Below are positions 38,151 to 45,825 of a stretch of 64,000 nucleotides of DNA, piece by piece. The position numbers were made by a program, and so were the translations under genes. The DNA is taken from contig JAHDIK010000004.1 of NCBI GenBank assembly GCA_020630795.1, positions 73,732-137,731 of the forward strand, in the 5' to 3' direction. The stretch comes from Colwellia sp. Its GTDB lineage: Bacteria; Pseudomonadota; Gammaproteobacteria; Enterobacterales; Alteromonadaceae. Each line of letters begins with the position of its first letter. Within the stretch, counting starts at the first letter, position 1. Below the pieces are notes generated by a model. The model was not told the DNA's origin and did no database searches. It saw only the letters and a program-made list of their open reading frames with translations.

Positions 38151-39140
38151 TTAAAATTCATAACCGTATGTTAATCCAATGTGCATTTTTTCATGCTCAT
38201 CCCAGTTACGACCATTTCTTACGTCTGCATGCTCAGAGCCACCGCCACTGATCTGCCACAATACGCCAGCAGTTAACCACCATCGTTGTTCTGCATAGTG
38301 AGCCGTTGGTCCAAAGTAATTACCATTTTGGTGTTGGCTACCAATTCTAAAGTCACTTAAATCGAAGTTACTTTTCTTTAAACCAATCGTATAACCTTCA
38401 GCGTCAAAGCCATCGTCAAAGTTACCTGCTTCTGCTTTGTCTTGAGGGTTTAAGTAATCTGATTGATGTCTAAACTCTAATCCCACAAACCATTTAGGCG
38501 CTACGCGGTATGAAACAGCTGCTGAAACATCAATTGCGAATTCATCTTCTACAACAGTTCCTGCTTTTCTGCGTTCGAATTCAGCTTTTACATTTAACAC
38601 GGTTACAACCGTGTCATCTAAAAAGTCTTTTTGTAACAACATTAAACCAACAAAAGAATCTTGATCGATATCACCACCGTCTAAACGGTATTTATCACGA
38701 CGCTCATAACTTAAACCAAACGATAAACCCACGTAATCTTTATATGGGCTTAAAACGTTGTATTTCATTGATAACTCATAGCCTGCAAGTTGAGTTTTTT
38801 TGAATTTACCCGTGTTATCGCCAGCTTCACACATTGGGCATGGTCCACCCTCTTCTTCAGAACCTACATCGTAATCATGGCTAAAGATAATAGCTTCCGC
38901 AGCAACCGTTAGCTTGTCTGAAATACCATACTCAACTTCTGGGCGAATATCGTGAAAGGTGTAATGGTCACCCGCATTTTTATCTAATCGAATAGTGTCA
39001 TGAAGCTTAAATTCGTAACTTCCTTCAGGACGTGTATCCGTACCTTTTGCGTAAACCCATAAGTTTTCGCCTGCTACAGCTGATGTTGCTGCTAAACCTA
39101 ACATAGCTGTTGTAGCTAGTTTACCTACCTTAATAATCAT
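38151..39140 (-). CDS. Outer-membrane beta-barrel protein, DUF6662-like
   Basis: 329 residues with a Sec signal (about 1-23, ..SAVAGENL). The rest alternates short amphipathic strands (VEYGISDKLTVAAEAIIF; YVGLSFGLSYERRDKY; WFVGLEFRHQSDYL) and ends in Phe (GLTYGYEF), as in barrel proteins. One loop has a Cys pair, GGPCPMCEAGDN (about residues 99-110), and several His-containing segments. It is first in the flavin/Rieske operon and may pass a metal or electron-shuttle complex. The family name is from memory of similar proteins. Confidence 0.65.
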   Translation of the reverse strand: MIIKVGKLATTAMLGLAATSAVAGENLWVYAKGTDTRPEGSYEFKLHDTIRLDKNAGDHYTFHDIRPEVEYGISDKLTVAAEAIIFSHDYDVGSEEEGGPCPMCEAGDNTGKFKKTQLAGYELSMKYNVLSPYKDYVGLSFGLSYERRDKYRLDGGDIDQDSFVGLMLLQKDFLDDTVVTVLNVKAEFERRKAGTVVEDEFAIDVSAAVSYRVAPKWFVGLEFRHQSDYLNPQDKAEAGNFDDGFDAEGYTIGLKKSNFDLSDFRIGSQHQNGNYFGPTAHYAEQRWWLTAGVLWQISGGGSEHADVRNGRNWDEHEKMHIGLTYGYEF

Positions 39141-39254
39141 GTTTTTGAACCTTAAAAGACTGAGCTTTACTAAAACTTTATTAGAAATTTAACTAATAAA
39201 AACGAGCATTAATTATTATGGGCAGGATTCTAACAACATGAAAAACAAAACACA

Positions 39255-39273
39255 ACTGAGAATTATTATTATT
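39255..39273. promoter_or_regulatory. Candidate Fur box upstream of the flavin/Rieske operon
   Basis: ACTGAGAATTATTATTATT matches the 7-1-7 form AATGATAATNATTATCATT at all but three positions. It lies about 115 bases upstream of the outer-membrane protein gene, in the gap between the two minus-strand operons. Confidence 0.5.
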
Positions 39274-39318
39274 TAGATTTGCATGGGTATTTATATCATA
39301 TCAGCGTGACCCATAACG

Positions 39319-39348
39319 TAAAAATGCCAGCAACATGCTGGCATTTTA
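39319..39348 (-). terminator. Terminator after the hmuS-like gene
   Basis: AAAATGCCAGCA / TGCTGGCATTTT with a 2-4 base loop. It closes the hmu-like operon and separates it from the flavin/Rieske operon. Confidence 0.85.
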
Positions 39349-39419
39349 CTTTTACTGAATAACCGAGCCCTATTTCTACCCCTAAAAATAAAGCTCAGTC
39401 ACTCATGTAAACTTTTACA

Positions 39420-42400
39420 CTAACGCTTTCTTCTTAACTGCGACATAGCTCCTATTAGGATAATTAATCCCATTGCGATTAAGGCTTTTATTAAAAAGTA
39501 ATCTGATTCAGCTTCTTTCGATTTCTGCTGCTTTTCAAGCTTTTGCCCTTCTACCTGCTCTAACGCTTGTTCAGACTGATTAGATTTTTGTTGTTGAAGC
39601 GTTTGTTTCGACTTTTTTGCCATATCTTGCATCGTAACCGCATTCGTTAATGGTGATAAGCCAAACCCTTGCGCCAGCTCATTAACATTTTCCCGTAAAG
39701 AATCATTCAACATAATCAAATCATATTTATTAACTAGTTCGATATAACGTTCTACGAGTTGTTTCAATCGTTGCGGATCGGCTTCCCAATAGTCTTTGCG
39801 TTCAGCCTCAAGCATACGTTCAATCATTTGCGCTAACGCACCAGGGTTAACTTTTTCAAACCACTCGTTTAATCCAAGTTCAAGTTCGTCATTTACATAA
39901 ATATCAACAAACTCGTCCCATTGGTCGTTACGAACAACATCGGGTGCTACAACTTGCCATCCCCAAAAGTTAGCTAAGTTTCCAGACATAGTGACGGCTC
40001 CGCTGTAACCTTCTTTTTGCATTTCAGTGATCCAACGTTTATGGAAATTACGTGTTCGCAATTCTTTAGCTAACATAGCATCTGCCATTTCCATTTTTGC
40101 TTTCTTAACATTTCGTAAATTACTGATCATCATTTCAGGGCTTTTACCGTCGATGTTACGAACCGCTAATGCTAAGGAACCAAAGTATTCAAACGGATCA
40201 TCAGAAGTAATCATGCCGTAAAGGTTTGACGAGCGAGCGAACACTGCTACATCGGTACCTGATAATTGCTTCGCATATAAATTATCAACTTTTTGTCCCC
40301 AGCGAGACTTATCAGCTCCAAAATAATGGCCCATATTCGCTAAGTAGTTATCAGAAATTTTCTTATCTGATTCCCATGTATCACTGTTCATAATCGGTTC
40401 ATCGACTCCTGAGCCATAATCACCAAAAGTATTAGAAAAAATACGCACACTTGATAAGTACTCTGCTTCGGCCTCTTCCACACCTTCGGCTTGTAATTGC
40501 TGTTTTACACGCTCACTGTTTTTCCAAATAGAATTACTTTCTTCTTTTAGTGATGACAGTTCTTGAATCGCTTTTGCTAATAATTCCATGACGTTTGGAA
40601 AAGCATCTCGATACAACCCTGTTGCCGATAAAACAACATCGACACGCGGACGTTTAAGCTCGCTATAAGGAATTATCTCAGTTCCAACAACACGACCATC
40701 AGGGCTCCATTTTGGACGTAATCCCATTGCATAAAGGGCTTGGCTTTCTAACACACCGTAATGACGCATTGCTTCCACAGACCATAATGAAAACGCTAAT
40801 TTATCTGGATACTGGCCATGCTTTTTACGGTAGTTAGTAATAATTTCTTCAACTAGTTCAGAACCTTGTTCATACGCGGCTTTCGTCGGTAAACGAGAAG
40901 GATCAAACCCTATTAAGTTAAACCCACTAGGTAAAGAGCTAGGGTTACGAACAGGGTCACCACCATTCTTAGGTGCAATAAATTGACCATTCAATCCAGC
41001 CACTAAGTTATCTAACTCTTTAATACCCAACATGTCTTTATAATATGTTTTTGCGAGCTCAACATAGGGTTTAACTTCATCATTTAGTTCACTTAAATCA
41101 CCTGCATTTACAACAAAGTCGTGTAACGTTTTAAAACCTGCTGTAGTGGATAAATCTTCATTAATAAAATGCATTAATCCATCAGATATTTCTGCATGTT
41201 TACTTTCGTTATCTTTGTCGTGGCTGCTTTTGTCATGATCCTTTTTGTGCTTACTTTCATGGTGATGATGGTGATCATCTTCTTGCTCGTAGTACGACTT
41301 TTCAAACTCTGAGGCAACTGATAGAAATTCATTTCCAAGCATTTGTCCTAACGTTGAAATAATTAATAGCTGTTCGGCAAGTTCACCAAAACTATGTAAG
41401 CCTAACGGTTGGTTTGCAGAAGCAAGCTCTTCTAAGTAGGTATGAAGCTCCTGTAAAAACAGATCGAAATCTTTGTTAATTTTTTCCATATCGTAATGTA
41501 AGTCTTTACATAGGTTTTCTTTGATACAAAAATCAATAATCTGTTTTTTGGTTTTTTCTTTTACTCCACCTGTATCAATATGGCGATATTGATCAACGAG
41601 CATATGCATGTCTGCGGTAACACCTTGTAATCCGGCTGCCGCAAATGGTGGTGTCATATGGCCAATTGTAATAGCATTACCACGACGTTTAGCTTGCATC
41701 GCTTCACCAACATCATCAACGATATATGGATATAAAACAGGGATTGTGCCAGTAGATAAATTTGCACCATCGTAGCGAGACAAACCACGATCTTTACCCG
41801 GTAGATATTCATGAGTGCCGTGCGTACCTAAATGAATAAATGCATCACTATTCCAATACTCTCGAGCATAAAAATACGCCGCTAAGTAATAGTGATTCAT
41901 CGGAACTTTGGTGTCGTGATATAAGGCTTGTTCTTTATCTTTACTGTCGCCACGAGGAGGTTGGCGCAGTATCAGCATGTTTCCATTACGAATTCTCGGA
42001 ATTACAAAGTACTTCTTCCCTTCTCGCTCCGTTATCATAAAGTTGTCTGCTGGTTGCCCCCATTTTTTATTGATGCTGCTCACCGTTTCTTGAGGAACGG
42101 TTGCTAACCACGCCTCATATTCAGACAATGGCAGTAACTCTGCTAAATCGTCTTTAAGCAACGCGTCTAACTCAAAGTCTCGATAAAACGGGTTAAGAAT
42201 ACGATCTACTCTATCTATAAAATACTGAGCATCGACTTTTTCAATATTGTAACCTTCGTGATGTAAACGATGACTAATCGCCTTCAAACTTTCTGGCACG
42301 TTAAGAAAAGATGCGCCCATATCGCGATCCCCCCAAAACATGGTGGTGAGTTTTTTATTAGCGTTTTTATTAATCGCTAACTTGGCGTAATTTACCGAAC

Positions 42401-43562
42401 GTTCAATTAAAAAATCTAATTGGTAGTCAATAATCTCAACGGTGTTATCTCGGCGGTTCATTGCTGAAACAACAATGGGGTCGATAATGCCCGCAGACTC
42501 CGGCAATACAAGCGTAAACGACATCATGCCTGACGAAATGCCGTCTTTACTGTCTTCCCACGATTTCTTCCCACCGCTATAATGCGTTAACGCTTGCACA
42601 ACTGGAACGCCGAACTTTTCAAACTCTACCTTACGCTTGTTTGCCCAGTGAATATTTCTAAAATTAATGATTACGTCAACTTCAGTTTTTTTAGCAACCA
42701 CTTTGCCGTTTTCAACAACATCAGACTGCAATAAGTGGCTATAGTCTCCGCTTACTGGGCTTAATTTAAAGAAGAATGGCACAACGTAGGCACCTTTTGC
42801 TTCAAGCTTTTTAATAGTTTCATCAATTAATTGCGTTTGTTCAGTTTCAATCAGTGCGCGCTGCATCAATATACCAATACGCGGCTGATTGTTTTTTGGT
42901 GCCGACCAATGATGGTAAACCTTTAAGCTTTTGGTCATCAAATCAGGGTTTTTAGGGTGATAAATTCCTTGATGGGGAAAAATAATAGGATCTCTTACAA
43001 CGGTTAAATCATCATGCTTCTTTTGAAAAATATCAGAAGCAATGTAGTTCAACATATTATCAAGATTGACTCGTCCCGCATTTTCCCAATAAGCGGCAAG
43101 TGTTAGGTGTTGTTGTTTAGAAACTCCTTTTTGCGCATTAGCATTTTCAAGCCATTTAAAGCTGACAACTTTTTTATTACTTTGAGTAATTAAAGGTAAA
43201 TACGCCTCAAATGTTTTGCTTGCTTCTCTTATAGAAACGGCGTCTAAAAAAATAAGGTCGTGCGTATTGAATAGCGCTTCAATATCGGCTGGATTTTTTA
43301 AACTTCTCGCCGTTTTATGCGTAATGTTCCAATGAGAAGCTTTGTTACTTTTTGCTACGTCAATAAGTAAGTTAGCTTTGGTTTTATTTGAATGAGCAGC
43401 ACCAATAAACAATACGTTTGTTGATGCGTTATTTTTACTCGTGTTTGTCGTATTTGTTTGTTCTGCATGCGCTGAAACACTTGCACAACTTAATATAAAT
43501 AACATCAAATATGCGCGAGTTGATTGAACCATCGCATAGAGGTATTTTGCGTGACTTTTCAT
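39420..43562 (-). CDS. hmuS: Exported, membrane-anchored CobN/HmuS-like chelatase
   Basis: 1380 residues of the CobN/BchH large-subunit family. A signal peptide (about 1-33, ..CASVSAHAEQ) and one C-terminal helix (about 1355-1373, ending LRRKR) place the catalytic body outside the cytoplasm, unlike cobaltochelatase CobN. The conserved HLGTHGTHEYLPGK motif is present (about residues 585-600). An insert at about 760-789 is extremely rich in His, Asp and Lys. Genes for CobS/CobT or cobalamin synthesis are absent; HmuR, HmuY, TolQ-like and DUF2149 genes are adjacent, as in Bacteroidetes hmu loci whose HmuS is reported to remove iron from heme. Heme dechelation is therefore the best guess. Confidence 0.85.
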   Translation of the reverse strand: MKSHAKYLYAMVQSTRAYLMLFILSCASVSAHAEQTNTTNTSKNNASTNVLFIGAAHSNKTKANLLIDVAKSNKASHWNITHKTARSLKNPADIEALFNTHDLIFLDAVSIREASKTFEAYLPLITQSNKKVVSFKWLENANAQKGVSKQQHLTLAAYWENAGRVNLDNMLNYIASDIFQKKHDDLTVVRDPIIFPHQGIYHPKNPDLMTKSLKVYHHWSAPKNNQPRIGILMQRALIETEQTQLIDETIKKLEAKGAYVVPFFFKLSPVSGDYSHLLQSDVVENGKVVAKKTEVDVIINFRNIHWANKRKVEFEKFGVPVVQALTHYSGGKKSWEDSKDGISSGMMSFTLVLPESAGIIDPIVVSAMNRRDNTVEIIDYQLDFLIERSVNYAKLAINKNANKKLTTMFWGDRDMGASFLNVPESLKAISHRLHHEGYNIEKVDAQYFIDRVDRILNPFYRDFELDALLKDDLAELLPLSEYEAWLATVPQETVSSINKKWGQPADNFMITEREGKKYFVIPRIRNGNMLILRQPPRGDSKDKEQALYHDTKVPMNHYYLAAYFYAREYWNSDAFIHLGTHGTHEYLPGKDRGLSRYDGANLSTGTIPVLYPYIVDDVGEAMQAKRRGNAITIGHMTPPFAAAGLQGVTADMHMLVDQYRHIDTGGVKEKTKKQIIDFCIKENLCKDLHYDMEKINKDFDLFLQELHTYLEELASANQPLGLHSFGELAEQLLIISTLGQMLGNEFLSVASEFEKSYYEQEDDHHHHHESKHKKDHDKSSHDKDNESKHAEISDGLMHFINEDLSTTAGFKTLHDFVVNAGDLSELNDEVKPYVELAKTYYKDMLGIKELDNLVAGLNGQFIAPKNGGDPVRNPSSLPSGFNLIGFDPSRLPTKAAYEQGSELVEEIITNYRKKHGQYPDKLAFSLWSVEAMRHYGVLESQALYAMGLRPKWSPDGRVVGTEIIPYSELKRPRVDVVLSATGLYRDAFPNVMELLAKAIQELSSLKEESNSIWKNSERVKQQLQAEGVEEAEAEYLSSVRIFSNTFGDYGSGVDEPIMNSDTWESDKKISDNYLANMGHYFGADKSRWGQKVDNLYAKQLSGTDVAVFARSSNLYGMITSDDPFEYFGSLALAVRNIDGKSPEMMISNLRNVKKAKMEMADAMLAKELRTRNFHKRWITEMQKEGYSGAVTMSGNLANFWGWQVVAPDVVRNDQWDEFVDIYVNDELELGLNEWFEKVNPGALAQMIERMLEAERKDYWEADPQRLKQLVERYIELVNKYDLIMLNDSLRENVNELAQGFGLSPLTNAVTMQDMAKKSKQTLQQQKSNQSEQALEQVEGQKLEKQQKSKEAESDYFLIKALIAMGLIILIGAMSQLRRKR

Positions 43563-43658
43563 GTAATTTTCTTTTAGCCTTAATGTAAAACACTCTTTAA
43601 ACGGTGTAACAAAGAGGTTTACTTTCGTTAATGTTTTTAATTTTTATAAAGCGTATTT

Positions 43659-43964
43659 CTATTCTGCTACGTAAATAATTGATCCGTCTTTCATCTCGTA
43701 TGCAGTACCCGCTTTTTTACCGCTACCACTTCCTGTTTCACCTTGGCTTTTAAAGCTTTCTATTTTGGCTCCTTTTTTAACAATAATTTCCATATTGTCT
43801 TTACCTTCATTTTTAATCACGGTGACATCTTCAGCTAAAAATGGATTTAACGGGTTTTGCGCAATAGCAATAAGCAATGCCGCAACAAGTACCAAAAATA
43901 CGTCAACTAAGTTAACAACAGACAATGCTGGATTGATGCCTTCATCTTCATCAAGCAGCCTCAT
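43659..43964 (-). CDS. DUF2149 protein, HmuV-like
   Basis: 101 residues. One transmembrane helix at about 17-38 follows an acidic N-terminus (MRLLDEDEGINPALSVVNLVDVFLVLVAALL), the pattern of ExbD/TolR-like proteins, then a short periplasmic domain (VTVIKNEGKDNMEIIVKKGAKIE). DUF2149 accompanies the TolQ-like gene in hmu loci. Its start overlaps the TolQ-like stop by 14 bases, so the two are translationally coupled and likely form a proton-driven unit energising the HmuS-like protein. Confidence 0.82.
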   Translation of the reverse strand: MRLLDEDEGINPALSVVNLVDVFLVLVAALLIAIAQNPLNPFLAEDVTVIKNEGKDNMEIIVKKGAKIESFKSQGETGSGSGKKAGTAYEMKDGSIIYVAE

Positions 43965-44565
43965 TTTTTTGCTCCGTTGTATTCGTTACTTTATTAACAG
44001 CATGAACTTGGTTAGCTAGTTTCTGGGTTTGTTTATCGACTAAAGGCATTAACGCAACTAACTCTTCTGCTAACCAACGTTTTTGAACAGACGCGATCCA
44101 GAATGTGATAGACGCAATCACCAAACCAAAAATTACCGCTGAAAACGCTACAATCAAATTTTCGCTAATACCTTGAATGTTTCCGTCGGCCAAACTTTTA
44201 AGTGCTGGCCCCATTGGTACCATAGTGGCTATTAACCCTAACATTGGTGCTAAACGACTTACGTTACGTACACCTTCTAGTGTTTTTAATGCCTCTACGT
44301 CTAATTGTTCTTTAGTTGTATCTGGCTTGTGGTTAGCAAAATCAGCTAATGCGTAACCTTGAAGGTTTAATGACTTGTTTTGACCAAACTCTGTAGAAAG
44401 AAAGTGCGTATAGGTACTGTAATTCTTCTTCCGCTGAGCTGTTTGCATCATAAAACGCCCCGTTGCGTAGAGCGCATATATAAACAAAATTGCAATGAGT
44501 ATAAGTACCGGCGCCATAAAAAAGTCTGACAGCTGATACATCAAGTGTTCTAGTTGAATAATCAT
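43951..44565 (-). CDS. MotA/TolQ/ExbB family proton channel, HmuU-like
   Basis: 204 residues from the ATG at 44565, preceded by GGAAAA at good spacing. Three helices (about 10-30, 105-130, 145-170) and the family core LEGVRNVSRLAPMLGLIATMVPMGPALKSLADGNIQGISENLIVAFSAVIFGLVIA. It is paired with DUF2149 in place of ExbD. A transcript hairpin lies just upstream. Confidence 0.88.
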   Translation of the reverse strand: MIIQLEHLMYQLSDFFMAPVLILIAILFIYALYATGRFMMQTAQRKKNYSTYTHFLSTEFGQNKSLNLQGYALADFANHKPDTTKEQLDVEALKTLEGVRNVSRLAPMLGLIATMVPMGPALKSLADGNIQGISENLIVAFSAVIFGLVIASITFWIASVQKRWLAEELVALMPLVDKQTQKLANQVHAVNKVTNTTEQKNEAA

Positions 44566-44589
44566 AAAATTTTCCGAAAAAGAAAGGGG

Positions 44590-44622
44590 GTAGACGCTCA
44601 CCTTGGGGAAGTGAACGCCTAC
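44590..44622 (-). promoter_or_regulatory. 12-bp hairpin between hmuY-like and TolQ-like genes
   Basis: On the minus-strand transcript GUAGGCGUUCAC pairs with GUGAGCGUCUAC over all 12 positions, counting two G-U wobbles; on the other strand those positions are mismatches. A pyrimidine tract (CCCCCTTTCTTTTT) follows. It may be an attenuator or 3'-end stabiliser that keeps hmuRY above the downstream genes. Confidence 0.6.
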
Positions 44623-44650
44623 AAGTTGAAGCGTTACAATTTATTTGCTG

Positions 44651-45799
44651 TTATTCAGCTACACCTGCAAGTTCAGTGAGTTCGTCCGCTCTAAAGCTGA
44701 TGTGACCTGACGTACCTTCTTCATTGTAATAACTTGTCATTTGGAACTTATAAGTAGCCGTTGACGTTTTAATTAAATAAATATCGAACTGTGACCACAA
44801 TAAATGACCGCCGTTTAAGCCATATTGGTACCATGGAGTAGCGTCAAATGCTTTTACCGAATATTCGTCTTGCTGAAATCCGTAGTAGGCGACAGCAGTT
44901 GGTGAAATTTCAGTGTAGTTATTATCGAAATCTTGGAATGCTTGAGCATCTTCTGCAATATGAATAGCGAATTCTGCCGCTTTTTCTGTAGTGTTACATG
45001 GCAACATAATGTCCCACTCATCTGCAGCTGTCACTTCTTGATTCGTGTCAAAATCAACATAAACCGCTGTAACATCTGCGGTACACGCTAGCGCCGTATC
45101 TACCGTTAGCGTTTGTTCTGAACCAAAAGCACTATCAGATGCGCCTTGGTAGCCTGTAGCAAAAGTAATCGAACCGATATAACGCCCCTGAGTGGTTATG
45201 TCGGTAACTCTAAACTTAGAAAACGCATCATCTGAATTTACAATAAAGTAATGTTCGTCAGCTGGTGAAATAACATGAGTGGTAGAATTATAATTGTAAA
45301 AGCCTTCAATAATATTTGAGGTTACGTCTGCAACATACATTGCCTCATCACTTGGTGCGTCAGCAGTAGTAACAGCCAAGTATGCAGGTAACTCTAATTC
45401 GGCACTGGTGTTAATAAAACTGTCGTTAATTGCAGTACCTTCTGAGTCAAAAAAGTCGCTGTTATGCCCTGTTGAATATGACTTTACTGTATTTTCTGCA
45501 TGCTGATTTAAATAAACACCTGAGCGTTTGAACGCAATATCCCAAACATTGTTGTCTGCGGCGTCGCCAGTTATCTCAACAACACTTTGCGTTTCTAAAT
45601 CAAAATAAACAAATTCTGGCGCACTTACACTACCAGTAGAATGAGGCCCAAATATCTGTCCTTGAACGGGGTTTGTGTCTTTTTCCTCAATGACTTCCTC
45701 TATTTTTTCGATAACATCTTCACTACTGCTACCGCCACAAGCTGCTAAAGTGAAACACAATGCAACACTTGATGATTTAAGGAATGTATTGGAATACAT
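44651..45799 (-). CDS. hmuY: HmuY-like heme-binding lipoprotein
   Basis: 382 residues with lipobox LAACGGSS (Cys about 21). The HmuY signature appears as EFVYFDLETQSVV..NNVWDIAFKRSGVYLNQ (about 62-100) and C-terminal LLWSQFDIYLIKTSTATYKFQMTSYYNEEGTSGHISF. A second copy of the opening motif, TAVYVDFDTNQEVTAADEWDIML (about 243-265), suggests a duplicated HmuY unit; known HmuY proteins are about 220 residues. It should capture heme at the surface for the receptor encoded just upstream. Confidence 0.82.
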   Translation of the reverse strand: MYSNTFLKSSSVALCFTLAACGGSSSEDVIEKIEEVIEEKDTNPVQGQIFGPHSTGSVSAPEFVYFDLETQSVVEITGDAADNNVWDIAFKRSGVYLNQHAENTVKSYSTGHNSDFFDSEGTAINDSFINTSAELELPAYLAVTTADAPSDEAMYVADVTSNIIEGFYNYNSTTHVISPADEHYFIVNSDDAFSKFRVTDITTQGRYIGSITFATGYQGASDSAFGSEQTLTVDTALACTADVTAVYVDFDTNQEVTAADEWDIMLPCNTTEKAAEFAIHIAEDAQAFQDFDNNYTEISPTAVAYYGFQQDEYSVKAFDATPWYQYGLNGGHLLWSQFDIYLIKTSTATYKFQMTSYYNEEGTSGHISFRADELTELAGVAE

Positions 45800-45825
45800 G
45801 AATTTTCTCCGTTGTATAAAACTAA

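Noticed and set aside
39420..43562. Cobaltochelatase for cobalamin synthesis, or magnesium chelatase BchH
   Set aside because: The protein is exported and anchored, no CobS/CobT, BchI/BchD or tetrapyrrole genes are nearby, and the neighbours are HmuY, HmuR, TolQ and DUF2149 types.
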